A stretch of DNA of 37,673 nt from JANQUM01 sp047630355 (GTDB taxonomy: Bacteria; Bacteroidota; Bacteroidia; Cytophagales; Spirosomataceae), in assembly GCA_047630355.1 (NCBI GenBank), contig JBLHXN010000022.1, positions 1 to 37,673 on the forward strand. Direction: 5' to 3'. The position numbers and the translations under genes were made by a program. The notes below the pieces were generated by a model that had not been told where the DNA came from, did not search any database, and worked only from the letters and a program-made list of their open reading frames with translations. Position 1 is the first letter of the stretch. Every line of letters starts with the position of its first letter. Below, one piece after another: positions 1-8,479 of the stretch.

Positions 1-1643
1 CAAAAATATTGCTGACCCGTTTTAAGGAGTTTTCCTTCGTACGTAACATTGGCAGATGCTGAACTCCGAACTTCCCCGCTGTTCCAAAAGTCACCAATAT
101 TCTGTTCAATATTTTTTTGATTGGACGCCACCAAGATTTGATACGCTGATTGCACACCCGACGAGCCGTGAAGTCGCCACGAAAACTCAGGAGTCAAGTC
201 AATAATTTTCACCAACTGCGGTTCCCTGATCATTTCTACGGTTAATCCGTGAGGAGCTCCGCCGTACGGGTCAGATTTTTCTTTGATTAACTTATCGGTT
301 GCGGTTCTAAACTCACGTAATTTATTTGCGTAGGAAGCGTCGTTTACTAAATTATTTATCTCTGTTGGGTCGGCGGTGAGGTTGTATAATTCCTCCACAG
401 ACTTATCGTTTACGTACCTGAAATATTTCCAGCCAAGCGTTTTAACGCCTTCACTTGGCGGTATATTTACGAATTCCCAAAGGTGCTCTATCAACACCGT
501 ATCACGGTTCAAGGAGTTTACAGATCCGGAAACAAGCGGCATCAGGCTTTTTCCGTGCCAGTTTTTGGGCTGAGGAACCTGTGCCAAATCAAGCATTGTG
601 GCGGGGATATCAACATTGAGAGCAATTGTTTCAATATCGCGGTGAGTTTTTTCCCGTGGATCGTAAATTATTAACGGCACCCGAATAGAATTATCGTACA
701 ACAGCCACTTTCCGGCAAGTTGCCGTTCACCCAAGAAATAACCGTTATCTCCCATCACGATGATTACCGTGTTTTTATCCAACCCTTTTTCAACCAGTTT
801 TTGACGTATTTTAGCAATTTCCAAGTCAATTCCGGCAATCATCCGATAATAGCCTTTTACACTGTGCTGATATTTTTCGGGCGTATCGTACCGCCAAGTC
901 CAACGCAGGCGATTAAAGCCCGACTTCACAAATTCGGGCAAACGATCAAAATACTCATTATCTGAAATTGCGGCGGCGGGCATTTCCTGATTTTGCAGTA
1001 ACGCGTCGGTTTCCTGTTGCCAGAAGTATTGGTCAGGAGCAGAATCATGGGCGTGCGGTGCACTAAAACTCAACGAAAGGCAGAACGGCTCATCGGTGCT
1101 CGTGTTCTCCAAAAACTCAATGGCTTTGTGTCCGGTATAGCGGGTTAGGTGAACCGTATCCTTTCCGATGGTTTTGTAAAAATATCCCCTTTTGTCGGGA
1201 TAGCTGTTATTCCGGTCGTAGTCTTCAATTTCGTCAAACAGATTTTCCTTGTCACCGTATTTTACCCCCAACTTTCCAAAAAAACCTGTGTGATAACCAA
1301 CGCTTTTGAGTAAATGTGGGTAGGCTTCCCGCATGAAATTTCCCTTAATCTCTCCCGTTTGGAAATCATAGCGGTGGGCCCGTTCTTGCATTCCCGACAA
1401 AATAGTAGCTCTACTCGCGGCACAAATGGGCGTTGTTACGATACTGTTTTTAAAGAAAACTCCTTGCATCGCCAACTTGTCCATCTCCGGAGTATTTACG
1501 TAGGGGTTTCCGGCGTAACCGAGGGCATCCCAGCGTTGATCGTCCGTCAGGATAAATATAATATTTGGTTTTTTGGCTTTTTTTGCGGTTTGGGCTATTG
1601 CCATCTGGCAACAAAACACGATTGCAAGAAGTAGGTATTTCAT
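1..1643 (-). CDS. Secreted sulfatase fused to a rhamnosidase-type N-terminal domain (partial, C-terminus outside window)
   Basis: Read on the minus strand from an ATG at 1643; 547 residues are visible and the frame is still open at the window edge. Residues 1-18 form a signal peptide ending AIA-Q. Residues about 26-460 are an alkaline-phosphatase-fold sulfatase: the metal pair is in ILTDDQ (D34, D35), and the formylglycine motif TPICAASRAT puts the modified cysteine at C74 (C-x-A-x-R). A second metal motif is MGDNGYFLGE (about 298-307). From about residue 467 the text changes character: FSWRLHGSSGVQSAYQILVA, DFWNSGEV and VTYEGKLL match the beta-sandwich that opens bacterial alpha-L-rhamnosidases (GH78). 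The protein is therefore probably a sulfatase plus rhamnosidase for a sulfated polysaccharide, acting in the periplasm or outside. No susC/susD gene is visible. The sulfatase call is firm; the fusion is inferred from about 80 residues. Confidence 0.9.
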   Translation of the reverse strand, partial: MKYLLLAIVFCCQMAIAQTAKKAKKPNIIFILTDDQRWDALGYAGNPYVNTPEMDKLAMQGVFFKNSIVTTPICAASRATILSGMQERAHRYDFQTGEIKGNFMREAYPHLLKSVGYHTGFFGKLGVKYGDKENLFDEIEDYDRNNSYPDKRGYFYKTIGKDTVHLTRYTGHKAIEFLENTSTDEPFCLSLSFSAPHAHDSAPDQYFWQQETDALLQNQEMPAAAISDNEYFDRLPEFVKSGFNRLRWTWRYDTPEKYQHSVKGYYRMIAGIDLEIAKIRQKLVEKGLDKNTVIIVMGDNGYFLGERQLAGKWLLYDNSIRVPLIIYDPREKTHRDIETIALNVDIPATMLDLAQVPQPKNWHGKSLMPLVSGSVNSLNRDTVLIEHLWEFVNIPPSEGVKTLGWKYFRYVNDKSVEELYNLTADPTEINNLVNDASYANKLREFRTATDKLIKEKSDPYGGAPHGLTVEMIREPQLVKIIDLTPEFSWRLHGSSGVQSAYQILVASNQKNIEQNIGDFWNSGEVRSSASANVTYEGKLLKTGQQYF

Positions 1644-1858
1644 TGGTTAGATAGGTAAATTATGTGGGTTGATAAATCGGCATAGATTCAATCTATAGAT
1701 TATAAAATTAATGCAACAAAACAGCAAAAGTATCCTGTTCCTTCATGTTATTTTTCTTCACGGGCAATAGTTCAAATACAATAAACTATGTTTTGTAGCA
1801 CATTTTGAGTTAACGCTTCCTAAGTTTAGTAACTTTGTAAAAGCATCCTGAATAGAAA
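1644..1858. other. Divergent intergenic region between the sulfatase gene and nuoH
   Basis: 215 bases with no credible open frame. AT-rich. It must contain promoters for both flanking genes; only the rightward one is recognisable (see 1804-1837). Confidence 0.6.
1804..1837 (+). promoter_or_regulatory. Bacteroidota-type promoter of nuoH
   Basis: A perfect -7 element TAACTTTG (TAnnTTTG consensus) lies at 1830-1837 with a TTTG at 1804-1807, 22 bases upstream, as the -33 element. This would give an mRNA leader of about 15 bases before the ATG at 1859. The match is seen in the sequence; activity is inferred from the phylum consensus. Confidence 0.55.
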
Positions 1859-2962
1859 ATGACATTCCTGACTTTTTTACCACTCCTGCTTATCTTACTG
1901 GTTATCGGTTTAAACGTTATCATTGGCGTTTACTCCGAACGAAAAATATCGGCGTTTATGCAAGACCGCCTCGGGCCGATGGAAGTAGGAAAATGGGGGC
2001 TTTTGCAACTCTTCGCTGATTTATTCAAGCTTTTTCAAAAAGAAGATATTGTTCCTACCGCCGCCGATAGCAAGTTGTTCAAATTTGCCCCAGCAATGAT
2101 ACTGGCGGCGTTAATTTCGGGCTTTGCGGTTATGCCACTCAATTCCACGCTACAAGGTTCCGGAACTTCAATTGGCGTATTCTTTTTATTGGCAATTATA
2201 TCACTAGACGTTATCGGCATATTGATGGCGGGCTGGGCATCCAATAATAAATACTCTTTACTTGGAGCAATGCGTTCGGTGGCTCAAATAATATCGTACG
2301 AAGTGCCGCTGGGCTTATCGGTACTTTGCGTCGTTATAATTTCGCAAACACTTAATTTACAAGAGATTAGTTATCAACAGGGTATTTTCTCCGCTGAAAC
2401 AAATTACCTCTTCGGCATCAAGAAATTCGGAATTGAAACTACTCAAATTGGTGGTTTTCTGACGTGGAATATTTTTAGAAGTCCATTTCTTCTCATCGTT
2501 TACGTCATATTTTTCATAGCTACGCTTGCCGAAGCAAACCGGGCTCCTTTTGATTTGCCCGAAGCTGAGTCGGAATTAATATCGGGTTATCACACCGAGT
2601 ATTCCGGTTTTAGATTTGCCATATTCATGTTGTCAGAATACGGCATCATGTTATTGGTAACATTGCTCGGAGCAGTGTTATTTTTGGGAAGCTGGAACAC
2701 GCCGTTCCCGAATATTGGTTCGGTAAAATTAGCCGATTGGACGAGCGGAGCACCCGGCAGTATTGCTTCGCACCTTTGGGGAGCATTCTGGTTATTTTTA
2801 AAGGCGTATCTAGGTATCTTTGTTCACATGTGGGTTCGTTGGACACTCCCACGCCTGCGGGTTGACCAATTAATGCACCTCTGCTGGAAAGTACTTACGC
2901 CGTTTGCCTTGGTGCTTTTATTCGTTTCTGCCATTTGGAGAATGCTAATGATTGTGGGTTAA
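1859..2962 (+). CDS. nuoH: NADH-quinone oxidoreductase subunit H
   Basis: Membrane subunit of respiratory complex I, which contributes to the quinone-binding site where the peripheral arm meets the proton-pumping arm. The 367-residue protein has the family hallmarks: YSERKISAFMQDRLGPMEVG near residues 26-45, and EANRAPFDLPEAESELISGY followed by HTEYSGFRFAIFMLSEY in the central loop. There are about eight hydrophobic helices. It is slightly longer than the common 325-350 residues because of a loop near residue 170-200. The ATG start is preceded by an A-rich stretch. No other nuo gene is next to it: upstream is a divergent sulfatase and downstream, 46 bases on, an unrelated kinase-like gene. 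The other subunits must be encoded elsewhere. Confidence 0.95.
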   Translation: MTFLTFLPLLLILLVIGLNVIIGVYSERKISAFMQDRLGPMEVGKWGLLQLFADLFKLFQKEDIVPTAADSKLFKFAPAMILAALISGFAVMPLNSTLQGSGTSIGVFFLLAIISLDVIGILMAGWASNNKYSLLGAMRSVAQIISYEVPLGLSVLCVVIISQTLNLQEISYQQGIFSAETNYLFGIKKFGIETTQIGGFLTWNIFRSPFLLIVYVIFFIATLAEANRAPFDLPEAESELISGYHTEYSGFRFAIFMLSEYGIMLLVTLLGAVLFLGSWNTPFPNIGSVKLADWTSGAPGSIASHLWGAFWLFLKAYLGIFVHMWVRWTLPRLRVDQLMHLCWKVLTPFALVLLFVSAIWRMLMIVG

Positions 2963-3008
2963 GACAACAGGTCAATTTCTTAAGTTTGAAGCTCAGAACT
3001 GAAAACTA

Positions 3009-3911
3009 TTGAAAGTTTTGAAAAGATATCTAGCATTCGGGGAAGTGATTGAAACCGACATCAACTTTGATGATACGTTGCCCGAAGCGACCGCAGAAAA
3101 GACCATTTCAATTATTGAATCACGAATCGCGGAAAATCCCCTCAGGTTGACAAAAATGCATCGTCAGGGTATCCAGGCTCGTTTCGGGTTTATAGAAAAT
3201 GACACAATTCTCGTTTGGGATTCAAGCATAAAATTCAGGATTTCCGAGAATGTCATTGAATACCAAAGCCTCGGTGCGGATAAAAAAACGCTCAAATTAT
3301 TTACGCTCAGCGAAGCCATCGGAATTACGTTGCTTCTAAAGGGCAATTTCGTTTTGCACGGAAGTTGCGTTTTGATAAACGACAAAGCTCAGATTTTTGT
3401 CGGAGAACCGGGAGCCGGAAAATCAACGGCCGCCACCGCCTTTTGGAAAGCAGGAAAAATAATCTTGTCGGACGACCTTTCAGTTATCAAGTTCATTGAC
3501 GAAAAACCTTATGTACTTCCCGCTTTCCCGCAGTTAAAAGTGTGGAAAGATGCTTTAAATGGTTTGGGAATTGACACCGAAGGTTTAGAAAAATCGACGG
3601 AAGGCGGTACAAAGTATTTGATTCAACAATCGTTTGAGAAATTCCCCGTAAAACCGATTCCGTTAGAATCAATTACCGTTTTATTGAAGAAAAATTCCAG
3701 AAAAAAAGAAGGCGAACTTTCTATCCTGTAAACTCCAGCTGAATTACTGAAACATTTCCCGTTGCCTTCACAATTATTAAACGGCGAATTCATCAAAAAT
3801 CACTTTCTAACGAGCATTCAGTTGGCTGAAACGATTCAAATAAAACAGTTAAAACGACCTCATAACTTTGAAGCTTCAGAAGAATTTGTGAATTTTAGCA
3901 CAAGCAGTTAA
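3009..3911 (+). pseudogene. HPr-kinase-like P-loop protein interrupted by an in-frame stop
   Basis: A TTG start at 3009 gives 240 residues to a TAA at 3729-3731. Reading through that stop, the same frame stays open for another 59 residues (starting TPAELLKHFPLPSQLL) to a TAA at 3909-3911, so the intact product would be about 300 residues. A Walker A motif GEPGAGKST lies at 132-140, preceded by HGSCVLINDKAQIF and followed by ILSDDLSVIKF, the layout of HPr serine kinase C-terminal-like proteins. The N-terminal ~110 residues are a separate unassigned domain. Such stand-alone kinase-like proteins often sit in lasso-peptide or asparagine-synthase clusters; none is visible here. The downstream 59 residues look like the natural C-terminus (LKRPHNFEASEEFVNF), so a nonsense mutation or sequencing error is likelier than a normal end. 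The truncated product might still fold. Confidence 0.65.
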
Positions 3912-3994
3912 AATAATTTCACTTTGCGTGCAACGTATCAAGACGCTTGCCGTCATTTAGCTGTACAATCTGAAAAAGCTATAATTGACCCCCT

Positions 3995-4564
3995 TTGTCA
4001 AAACCTGTTTACATAGAAAAAAACACAGAATTAGTAGAAGCATGTAAACTTGGAAACCGAACGGCACAATACAAATTGTATAGTTTGTACGCCAAATCCA
4101 TGTTTAACGTTTGCTTCCGTATTCTGAATCACCGCGGGGAAGCCGAAGATGTGCTGCAAGAAGCGTTTATTGATGCTTTTGCGAAGATCGGCTCGTTTCG
4201 GCAGGAGGCATCTTTCGGTGTTTGGCTGAAACAAGTCGTGGTCAACAAAGCAATTAGTAGTCTTCGAAAGAAGAAAATGAATTTTGTTGACTTCGAGGAC
4301 GAAGCTTACCGCCTTGAAAACGAAGGTTTTTCGGAGTCGCTCTCCGAGCCTGACGAGGGTAGTTGTGACTATCGGGTTGAAGCTATAACCAAGGGGATCA
4401 AAATGCTGCCCGAAGGCTACCGAGTAGTCTTGTCGCTCTATCTCTTTGAAGGTTATGACCACGAAGAAATCAGTCACGTTTTGGGTATTTCTATAAGTAC
4501 TTCAAGAACCCAATACATGCGGGGAAAGAAGCGATTACTGGGTATTTTAGAGGAAATTATGTGA
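3995..4564 (+). CDS. ECF-type RNA polymerase sigma-70 factor
   Basis: A 189-residue extracytoplasmic-function sigma factor. Region 2 spans about residues 25-92 (LYAKSMFNVCFRILNHRGEA, EDVLQEAFIDAF, FGVWLKQVVVNKAISSLRKK). Region 4 spans about 130-185 (LPEGYRVVLSLYLFEGYDHE, EISHVLGISISTSRTQYMRG), the helix-turn-helix that reads the -35 element. There is no region 1 or 3. The start is TTG at 3995; no ATG fits. It is followed 33 bases later by a single-pass membrane protein and then a secreted DUF4097 protein, the usual arrangement in which the sigma factor is held by a membrane anti-sigma and drives its own operon. The inducing signal cannot be read from the sequence. Confidence 0.92.
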   Translation: MSKPVYIEKNTELVEACKLGNRTAQYKLYSLYAKSMFNVCFRILNHRGEAEDVLQEAFIDAFAKIGSFRQEASFGVWLKQVVVNKAISSLRKKKMNFVDFEDEAYRLENEGFSESLSEPDEGSCDYRVEAITKGIKMLPEGYRVVLSLYLFEGYDHEEISHVLGISISTSRTQYMRGKKRLLGILEEIM

Positions 4565-4597
4565 GTGTGATGTTTGTGAATGTTAACAATTGAAAAA

Positions 4598-5140
4598 ATG
4601 GATTTAGAGAAATATATCAAGGAAAACCGGGCGGACTTCGATTGCGAAGAACCGTCTGAAGGTTTGTGGGCAAGAATCGAGAATAAACTTCCTGAGCCAC
4701 AAACGGTTAAGCCCAAAGTATTTAGTTTAAGAAAGACTTTCCGCATGGCGGCGAGTATCGTTTTCTTAATCGGTATCGGTTATTTAATCGGACAGTACTG
4801 GCGACCCGTAACCGAACAAAGTGAGATTGCGAAACTCAGCCCGAAATACGCAAAAGAAGTGATGCAATACACAAAATTTATTGACGAAAAGCGTTCTGAA
4901 CTAAAACGACTGACATCAGAAAATCCGGCACTTTTTAAAGATTTTGCAACCGAGCTAAATGACCTCGAAAACGAATACAAATCTTTAAAAAATAGTTTAC
5001 CCAAAAACCCAAATCAAGAGGAATTGCTCGGAGCGATGATAATTAACCTGGAATGGCAGCTTAATATTTTGAATCAACAACTTGAAGTTATTAGAAAAAT
5101 AAATGAAGACACAGATGAAAAATCAACTGAATTGGCTTAA
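4598..5140 (+). CDS. Single-pass membrane protein, probable anti-sigma factor
   Basis: About 180 residues from the ATG at 4598, which has an A-rich leader; an in-frame ATG at 4580 would add six residues. The cytoplasmic N-terminus (MDLEKYIKENRADFDCEEPS) is short and acidic. One transmembrane helix follows at about residues 50-67 (MAASIVFLIGIGYLIGQYW). Outside it lies a charged, probably coiled-coil stretch (about 75-175, with FIDEKRSELKRL and ELNDLENEYKSLKNSL). No zinc-binding H-x3-C-x2-C motif is present, so the anti-sigma role rests on position: directly after the ECF sigma gene and overlapping the next gene. Function beyond that is unknown. Confidence 0.7.
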   Translation: MDLEKYIKENRADFDCEEPSEGLWARIENKLPEPQTVKPKVFSLRKTFRMAASIVFLIGIGYLIGQYWRPVTEQSEIAKLSPKYAKEVMQYTKFIDEKRSELKRLTSENPALFKDFATELNDLENEYKSLKNSLPKNPNQEELLGAMIINLEWQLNILNQQLEVIRKINEDTDEKSTELA

Positions 5141-6209
5141 AATCTCAATCCTCGGTTCGTTATTAGTTGTTTTCGCAATAGGCTCGGTAACCGCCCACGA
5201 AGACGAGTTGAATCGTAGCAAATGGATTGAAAAACAGAAAAAAGTAACGTATTCTTACTCACTAAGACCGAGTGATAAAATTAATATCAACAATCAGTTT
5301 GGCGACGTTAAGATGAAGCTATGGCAAGAAAATTCTATCAAAGTTGACATCATTATAACCGCCAACGCTCCCACCGAATCAAGGGCGGTAGAATTTTTGA
5401 GAATGGTGGAAATTGCAAATCGTTATGCGGGCGGTGAGGTGAGTTTTAAAACAATTCTGAACACGCAAAATTCGACGTATAAAAATAACCTAAACTGGAC
5501 GACAAAACAGGAAGATAAGAACCAACTACGAGTAGATTATCTCGTTTACCTACCTAAAAATCACGCGTTAACGATTGATAATTCCTTCGGTGATATTTAT
5601 TTACCGAGTATGGAATCTTCTGTCAGGTTGAAGCAAAACCACGGAACACTTTTCGCCGAAAACATTACGCACGACGACTCAAACGTAGAAATAAACTTCG
5701 GAAAAGCATTTATCAAATCCATGCACGGCGGTGATTTGAAAGCTGAATATTCGGTTTTGCACGTCAACGAAGCTAACAAAACCCGGTTGGAGAATCGCTC
5801 CGGCAAGATTCAGATTAAGGAATTGATTGACGTTGACGGAATTATCAGCTATTCAACCGGTTTTTTAGAGACCATCAAAGAGGCGGCAAATTTTAAGATT
5901 GACTTCTCAAACGGGCTCCGCCTCGGTAATATTGACAAAGATGTAAAAGTGGTAGAAATTGACTGCAATTATTCGTCTTTTGAACTTCCGGCAAACACCA
6001 ACAGCGAGTTTAATTTCGACGTAAAAGCGGTTAACGGAAAAGTCAAATTCCCGGAGAATAGAGAAGTTAGGTTCTCGCGTAACTCAGATACCGAAACAAA
6101 AAAGGGAGTTTATGCTCCGAAAAGTTTTTATTCCGGCTCGATGGGCGACAGCAAAAACAAAACGAAAATCATCATCAATTCCCGATACGGAAACGTAAAG
6201 ATTAAGTGA
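5103..6209 (+). CDS. Secreted DUF4097-family beta-helix-like protein
   Basis: 368 residues with a signal peptide (ISILGSLLVVFAIGSVTAH). The start is ATG 5103 or ATG 5115; either overlaps the end of the anti-sigma-like gene by 26-38 bases, implying translational coupling. The mature part is built of repeating short strands with recurring FGDV/SFGDI/NGK motifs (ININNQFGDVKMKLW, LTIDNSFGDIYLP, IIINSRYGNVKIK), typical of DUF4097 proteins thought to form a beta-solenoid in the envelope. It is the likely last gene and possible target of the sigma operon. The biochemical role of the family is not established. Confidence 0.75.
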   Translation: MKTQMKNQLNWLKISILGSLLVVFAIGSVTAHEDELNRSKWIEKQKKVTYSYSLRPSDKININNQFGDVKMKLWQENSIKVDIIITANAPTESRAVEFLRMVEIANRYAGGEVSFKTILNTQNSTYKNNLNWTTKQEDKNQLRVDYLVYLPKNHALTIDNSFGDIYLPSMESSVRLKQNHGTLFAENITHDDSNVEINFGKAFIKSMHGGDLKAEYSVLHVNEANKTRLENRSGKIQIKELIDVDGIISYSTGFLETIKEAANFKIDFSNGLRLGNIDKDVKVVEIDCNYSSFELPANTNSEFNFDVKAVNGKVKFPENREVRFSRNSDTETKKGVYAPKSFYSGSMGDSKNKTKIIINSRYGNVKIK

Positions 6210-6211
6210 GT

Positions 6212-6230
6212 CCCGATAGCTGCTATCGGG
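6212..6230. terminator. Palindrome CCCGATAGC-T-GCTATCGGG between convergent genes
   Basis: A perfect 9-bp inverted repeat lies between the DUF4097 gene (ends 6209) and the KtrA gene (ends 6261 on the other strand). CCCGATAGCTATCGGG-type palindromes are dispersed in Bacteroidota genomes; a degraded relative is at 17783-17798. There is no T-run, so its role as a terminator is uncertain and it may be an interspersed repeat. Confidence 0.5.
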
Positions 6231-6260
6231 ATGATTGAGTTTCAGTTAACCATTAACTCT

Positions 6261-6953
6261 TTACCTCAAATCCCGCCCAACCATTTTCTTGAAGTTCTTT
6301 ATTTCACCCATCATAACTAAAATGTCTTTTTCGTCGAGTTCGTACTCGTCTTGTAGGTGATAATCAACAGTTGAGCGTTGACTCTGCATTCCAAAAATAT
6401 TCTTGCTTTCTTTGAATCGTTTAATAGCGATGAGTTTCAGATCATAAATATCTTCAAAGTCAATCGAACCGATAGAACGTTCGAGGTAGCGTTCTGGCAC
6501 TTCAATTTCCAGAATACTGCAATCTTCCGATAAGTCGAATGATTCCACCACGCCACGCATTTCCATTTGTTTGGCAAACATTTCAGCGGCAAGTTCTTCG
6601 GGGTTAAAAATTGTTTCAATTCCGATTGATTCCAAAACCGTTCGGTGCAGCGGATTAATTGCCCGACCAATAATACGGCGGGCATTGTGCTGTTTGAGCA
6701 ACGCCGTAGTAATAATAGAAGCTCCCACATCTTCGCCAATAGCCACCACGATAATATCGGCATCTCGTATTGGTAGCGAATTCATGGAGGCAGGTTTTGA
6801 AGTATCCATAGAAATAGTGTGTGTAATGCGGTCTTTAAACTGCTCCACTATTTCGAGGCGACTATCCACGCCAAATACTTCGTGACCGATAGCAGTAAGC
6901 CGGGTGGCGAGCGTAGAACCAAAATTGCCTAATCCTATAATTATGTATTTCAT
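6261..6953 (-). CDS. KtrA/TrkA-type potassium uptake regulatory subunit
   Basis: Cytoplasmic gating ring subunit of a Ktr/Trk potassium transporter. The 230 residues divide into an RCK_N Rossmann domain with the dinucleotide motif IIIGLGNFGSTLATRL (residues 4-19) and acidic VDSR at the end of strand 2, and an RCK_C domain from about residue 140 (CSILEIEVPERYLERSIGSI ... ELDEKDILVMMGEIKNFKK). Length fits KtrA (about 220). The membrane subunit KtrB is not adjacent. It is 51 bases from the M24 peptidase gene on the same strand and could be co-transcribed with it. Confidence 0.9.
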   Translation of the reverse strand: MKYIIIGLGNFGSTLATRLTAIGHEVFGVDSRLEIVEQFKDRITHTISMDTSKPASMNSLPIRDADIIVVAIGEDVGASIITTALLKQHNARRIIGRAINPLHRTVLESIGIETIFNPEELAAEMFAKQMEMRGVVESFDLSEDCSILEIEVPERYLERSIGSIDFEDIYDLKLIAIKRFKESKNIFGMQSQRSTVDYHLQDEYELDEKDILVMMGEIKNFKKMVGRDLR

Positions 6954-7004
6954 ATTTTCAGCTGTCAGCCTTTAGCGGACTTTACACAAAAAGTATAATT
7001 TTGT

Positions 7005-8345
7005 TTATTTCCCCAAATGTCCTGCTTTTCTCGGAATTTGAAAGATTTCTTTTTGTCTTCCGTCTATGTATCTAAAATTTTCTCCGTCAAAATACCCGTC
7101 TTCTTCCAACATAATCCGAATGGTCTTTTTCCATTCTGCCAAACGCACCGAAGCGTTTAATTCGATAGAATAAGCCGTATTAGGTCGCATCAGGTAATCA
7201 CCCGCTCCGATTGTCTTTCCCTGATTATCCCACATTCCAATAGTCGGACCGGCGGCGTGTCCGTGAAAACCGATTGGATGCGTGTAAATAACACCGTCAA
7301 TCCCTTCTTGTTTCGTTTGAGCAAGGGCATTTGCTAAAATTTGGTTTCCGCTTAACCCAACTTTGAAACTATTTGTAAGTGCATTCTGTACCGCACTTCC
7401 TTGTTTGAATGCTTCTTTTAGATAAGCAGGAATTTCTGTTTCGCCGGGTCGTAAAACATAGGCGTGTTCCTGCTGATCAGTGTTTAATCGTAAATAAGTA
7501 ATTCCGAAATCACAGTGTAGTAAATCTCCCACCATAATCACTTGCTTTTCAGGACGTTTGGAGAACGTACGCAAATGGTCTAAGTTTTCCGGATCGTAAC
7601 GTTGAACATCAACCGTTGGGTGAAACCACGTATCTAAGCCCAAATCGGTAACTTTCTGCCGCATCCACCACACTACATCGTCGGTGGTGGTAACGCCCGG
7701 CTGAATCACTTTTTCAGAGAACGCATCATCTATAATTTGGTGAGAAATCCTGCCAAGTTGCTCGTATAATACCATTTCTTTATCGGTGCGAGTTTCCAGC
7801 CAGCTCACCGCCAAATCTGCCGCTGATATGATTCGTTCTTTATAGATTTCGGGCATTTTTGCCATCATCTCACCGTGTTCAGTGTAGGTAAGACCATCCG
7901 CATGGGCATAATATTTGGAGAAATTTAACCCAATTTTTTTCGGGTTTTTATCCGCAATTGCTGCTACGAGAGCATCCCATTGATCAGGATGTGTATTTAA
8001 ATCCCACGCTCCTTTTAGTAAGTTTCCTACATCATAGCGGGCAATAGCAAGGCGTTCGACACTTTTACCGTTATCGAAGAAAACGAAAATCGTCCGTCGG
8101 CGGGCTGATAGCCAAACAGCAGGTAACATCGTTTTCATAATCGGGTCTTCGTTATATTCCCGTGAAATAATCACCCACATATCAATGCCCCGCTCCCGCA
8201 TGAGTTTGGGTAGTAAGTTATCCATACGTTCTTCCAGAATTTCGTCGATTACGGCGGCACGCTGACGTTCGGGCAGTATAACCGGATATTGAGCAGATAA
8301 AGCAAATGAAACTAAAAGTAATAGAGTAGTTATGGTTCTCTTCAT
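7005..8345 (-). CDS. Secreted M24-family metallopeptidase (Xaa-Pro aminopeptidase-like)
   Basis: The ATG at 8345 is chosen because it starts a clean signal peptide (MKRTITTLLLLVSFALSAQ); a GTG at 8372 would add nine polar residues. The mature protein has the creatinase-like N-terminal domain (MRERGIDMWVIISREYNEDP) and the pita-bread catalytic domain with metal-ligand segments HCDFGITYLRLNTDQQE, THPIGFHGHAAGPTIGMWDN and YSIELNASV. About 446 residues. It would remove N-terminal residues next to proline or act as a related amidinohydrolase in the periplasm. Substrate cannot be read from the sequence. Confidence 0.88.
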   Translation of the reverse strand: MKRTITTLLLLVSFALSAQYPVILPERQRAAVIDEILEERMDNLLPKLMRERGIDMWVIISREYNEDPIMKTMLPAVWLSARRRTIFVFFDNGKSVERLAIARYDVGNLLKGAWDLNTHPDQWDALVAAIADKNPKKIGLNFSKYYAHADGLTYTEHGEMMAKMPEIYKERIISAADLAVSWLETRTDKEMVLYEQLGRISHQIIDDAFSEKVIQPGVTTTDDVVWWMRQKVTDLGLDTWFHPTVDVQRYDPENLDHLRTFSKRPEKQVIMVGDLLHCDFGITYLRLNTDQQEHAYVLRPGETEIPAYLKEAFKQGSAVQNALTNSFKVGLSGNQILANALAQTKQEGIDGVIYTHPIGFHGHAAGPTIGMWDNQGKTIGAGDYLMRPNTAYSIELNASVRLAEWKKTIRIMLEEDGYFDGENFRYIDGRQKEIFQIPRKAGHLGK

Positions 8346-8479
8346 GCGTTTTGCGGTATTATTTTTCGTCACGAAAGTAAATAAGAAAACCGTAAAAAAC
8401 TCAACAACAGTTTATAATTGTCTATTTCGACGTAAAATAAGTATCTCATTATTTACTATTTGTAGCGTGAATCTGTAGA

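Noticed and set aside
4031..4477. 148-codon open frame antisense to the ECF sigma gene
   Set aside because: The sigma factor has clear region 2 and 4 motifs; the antisense product has no recognisable feature.
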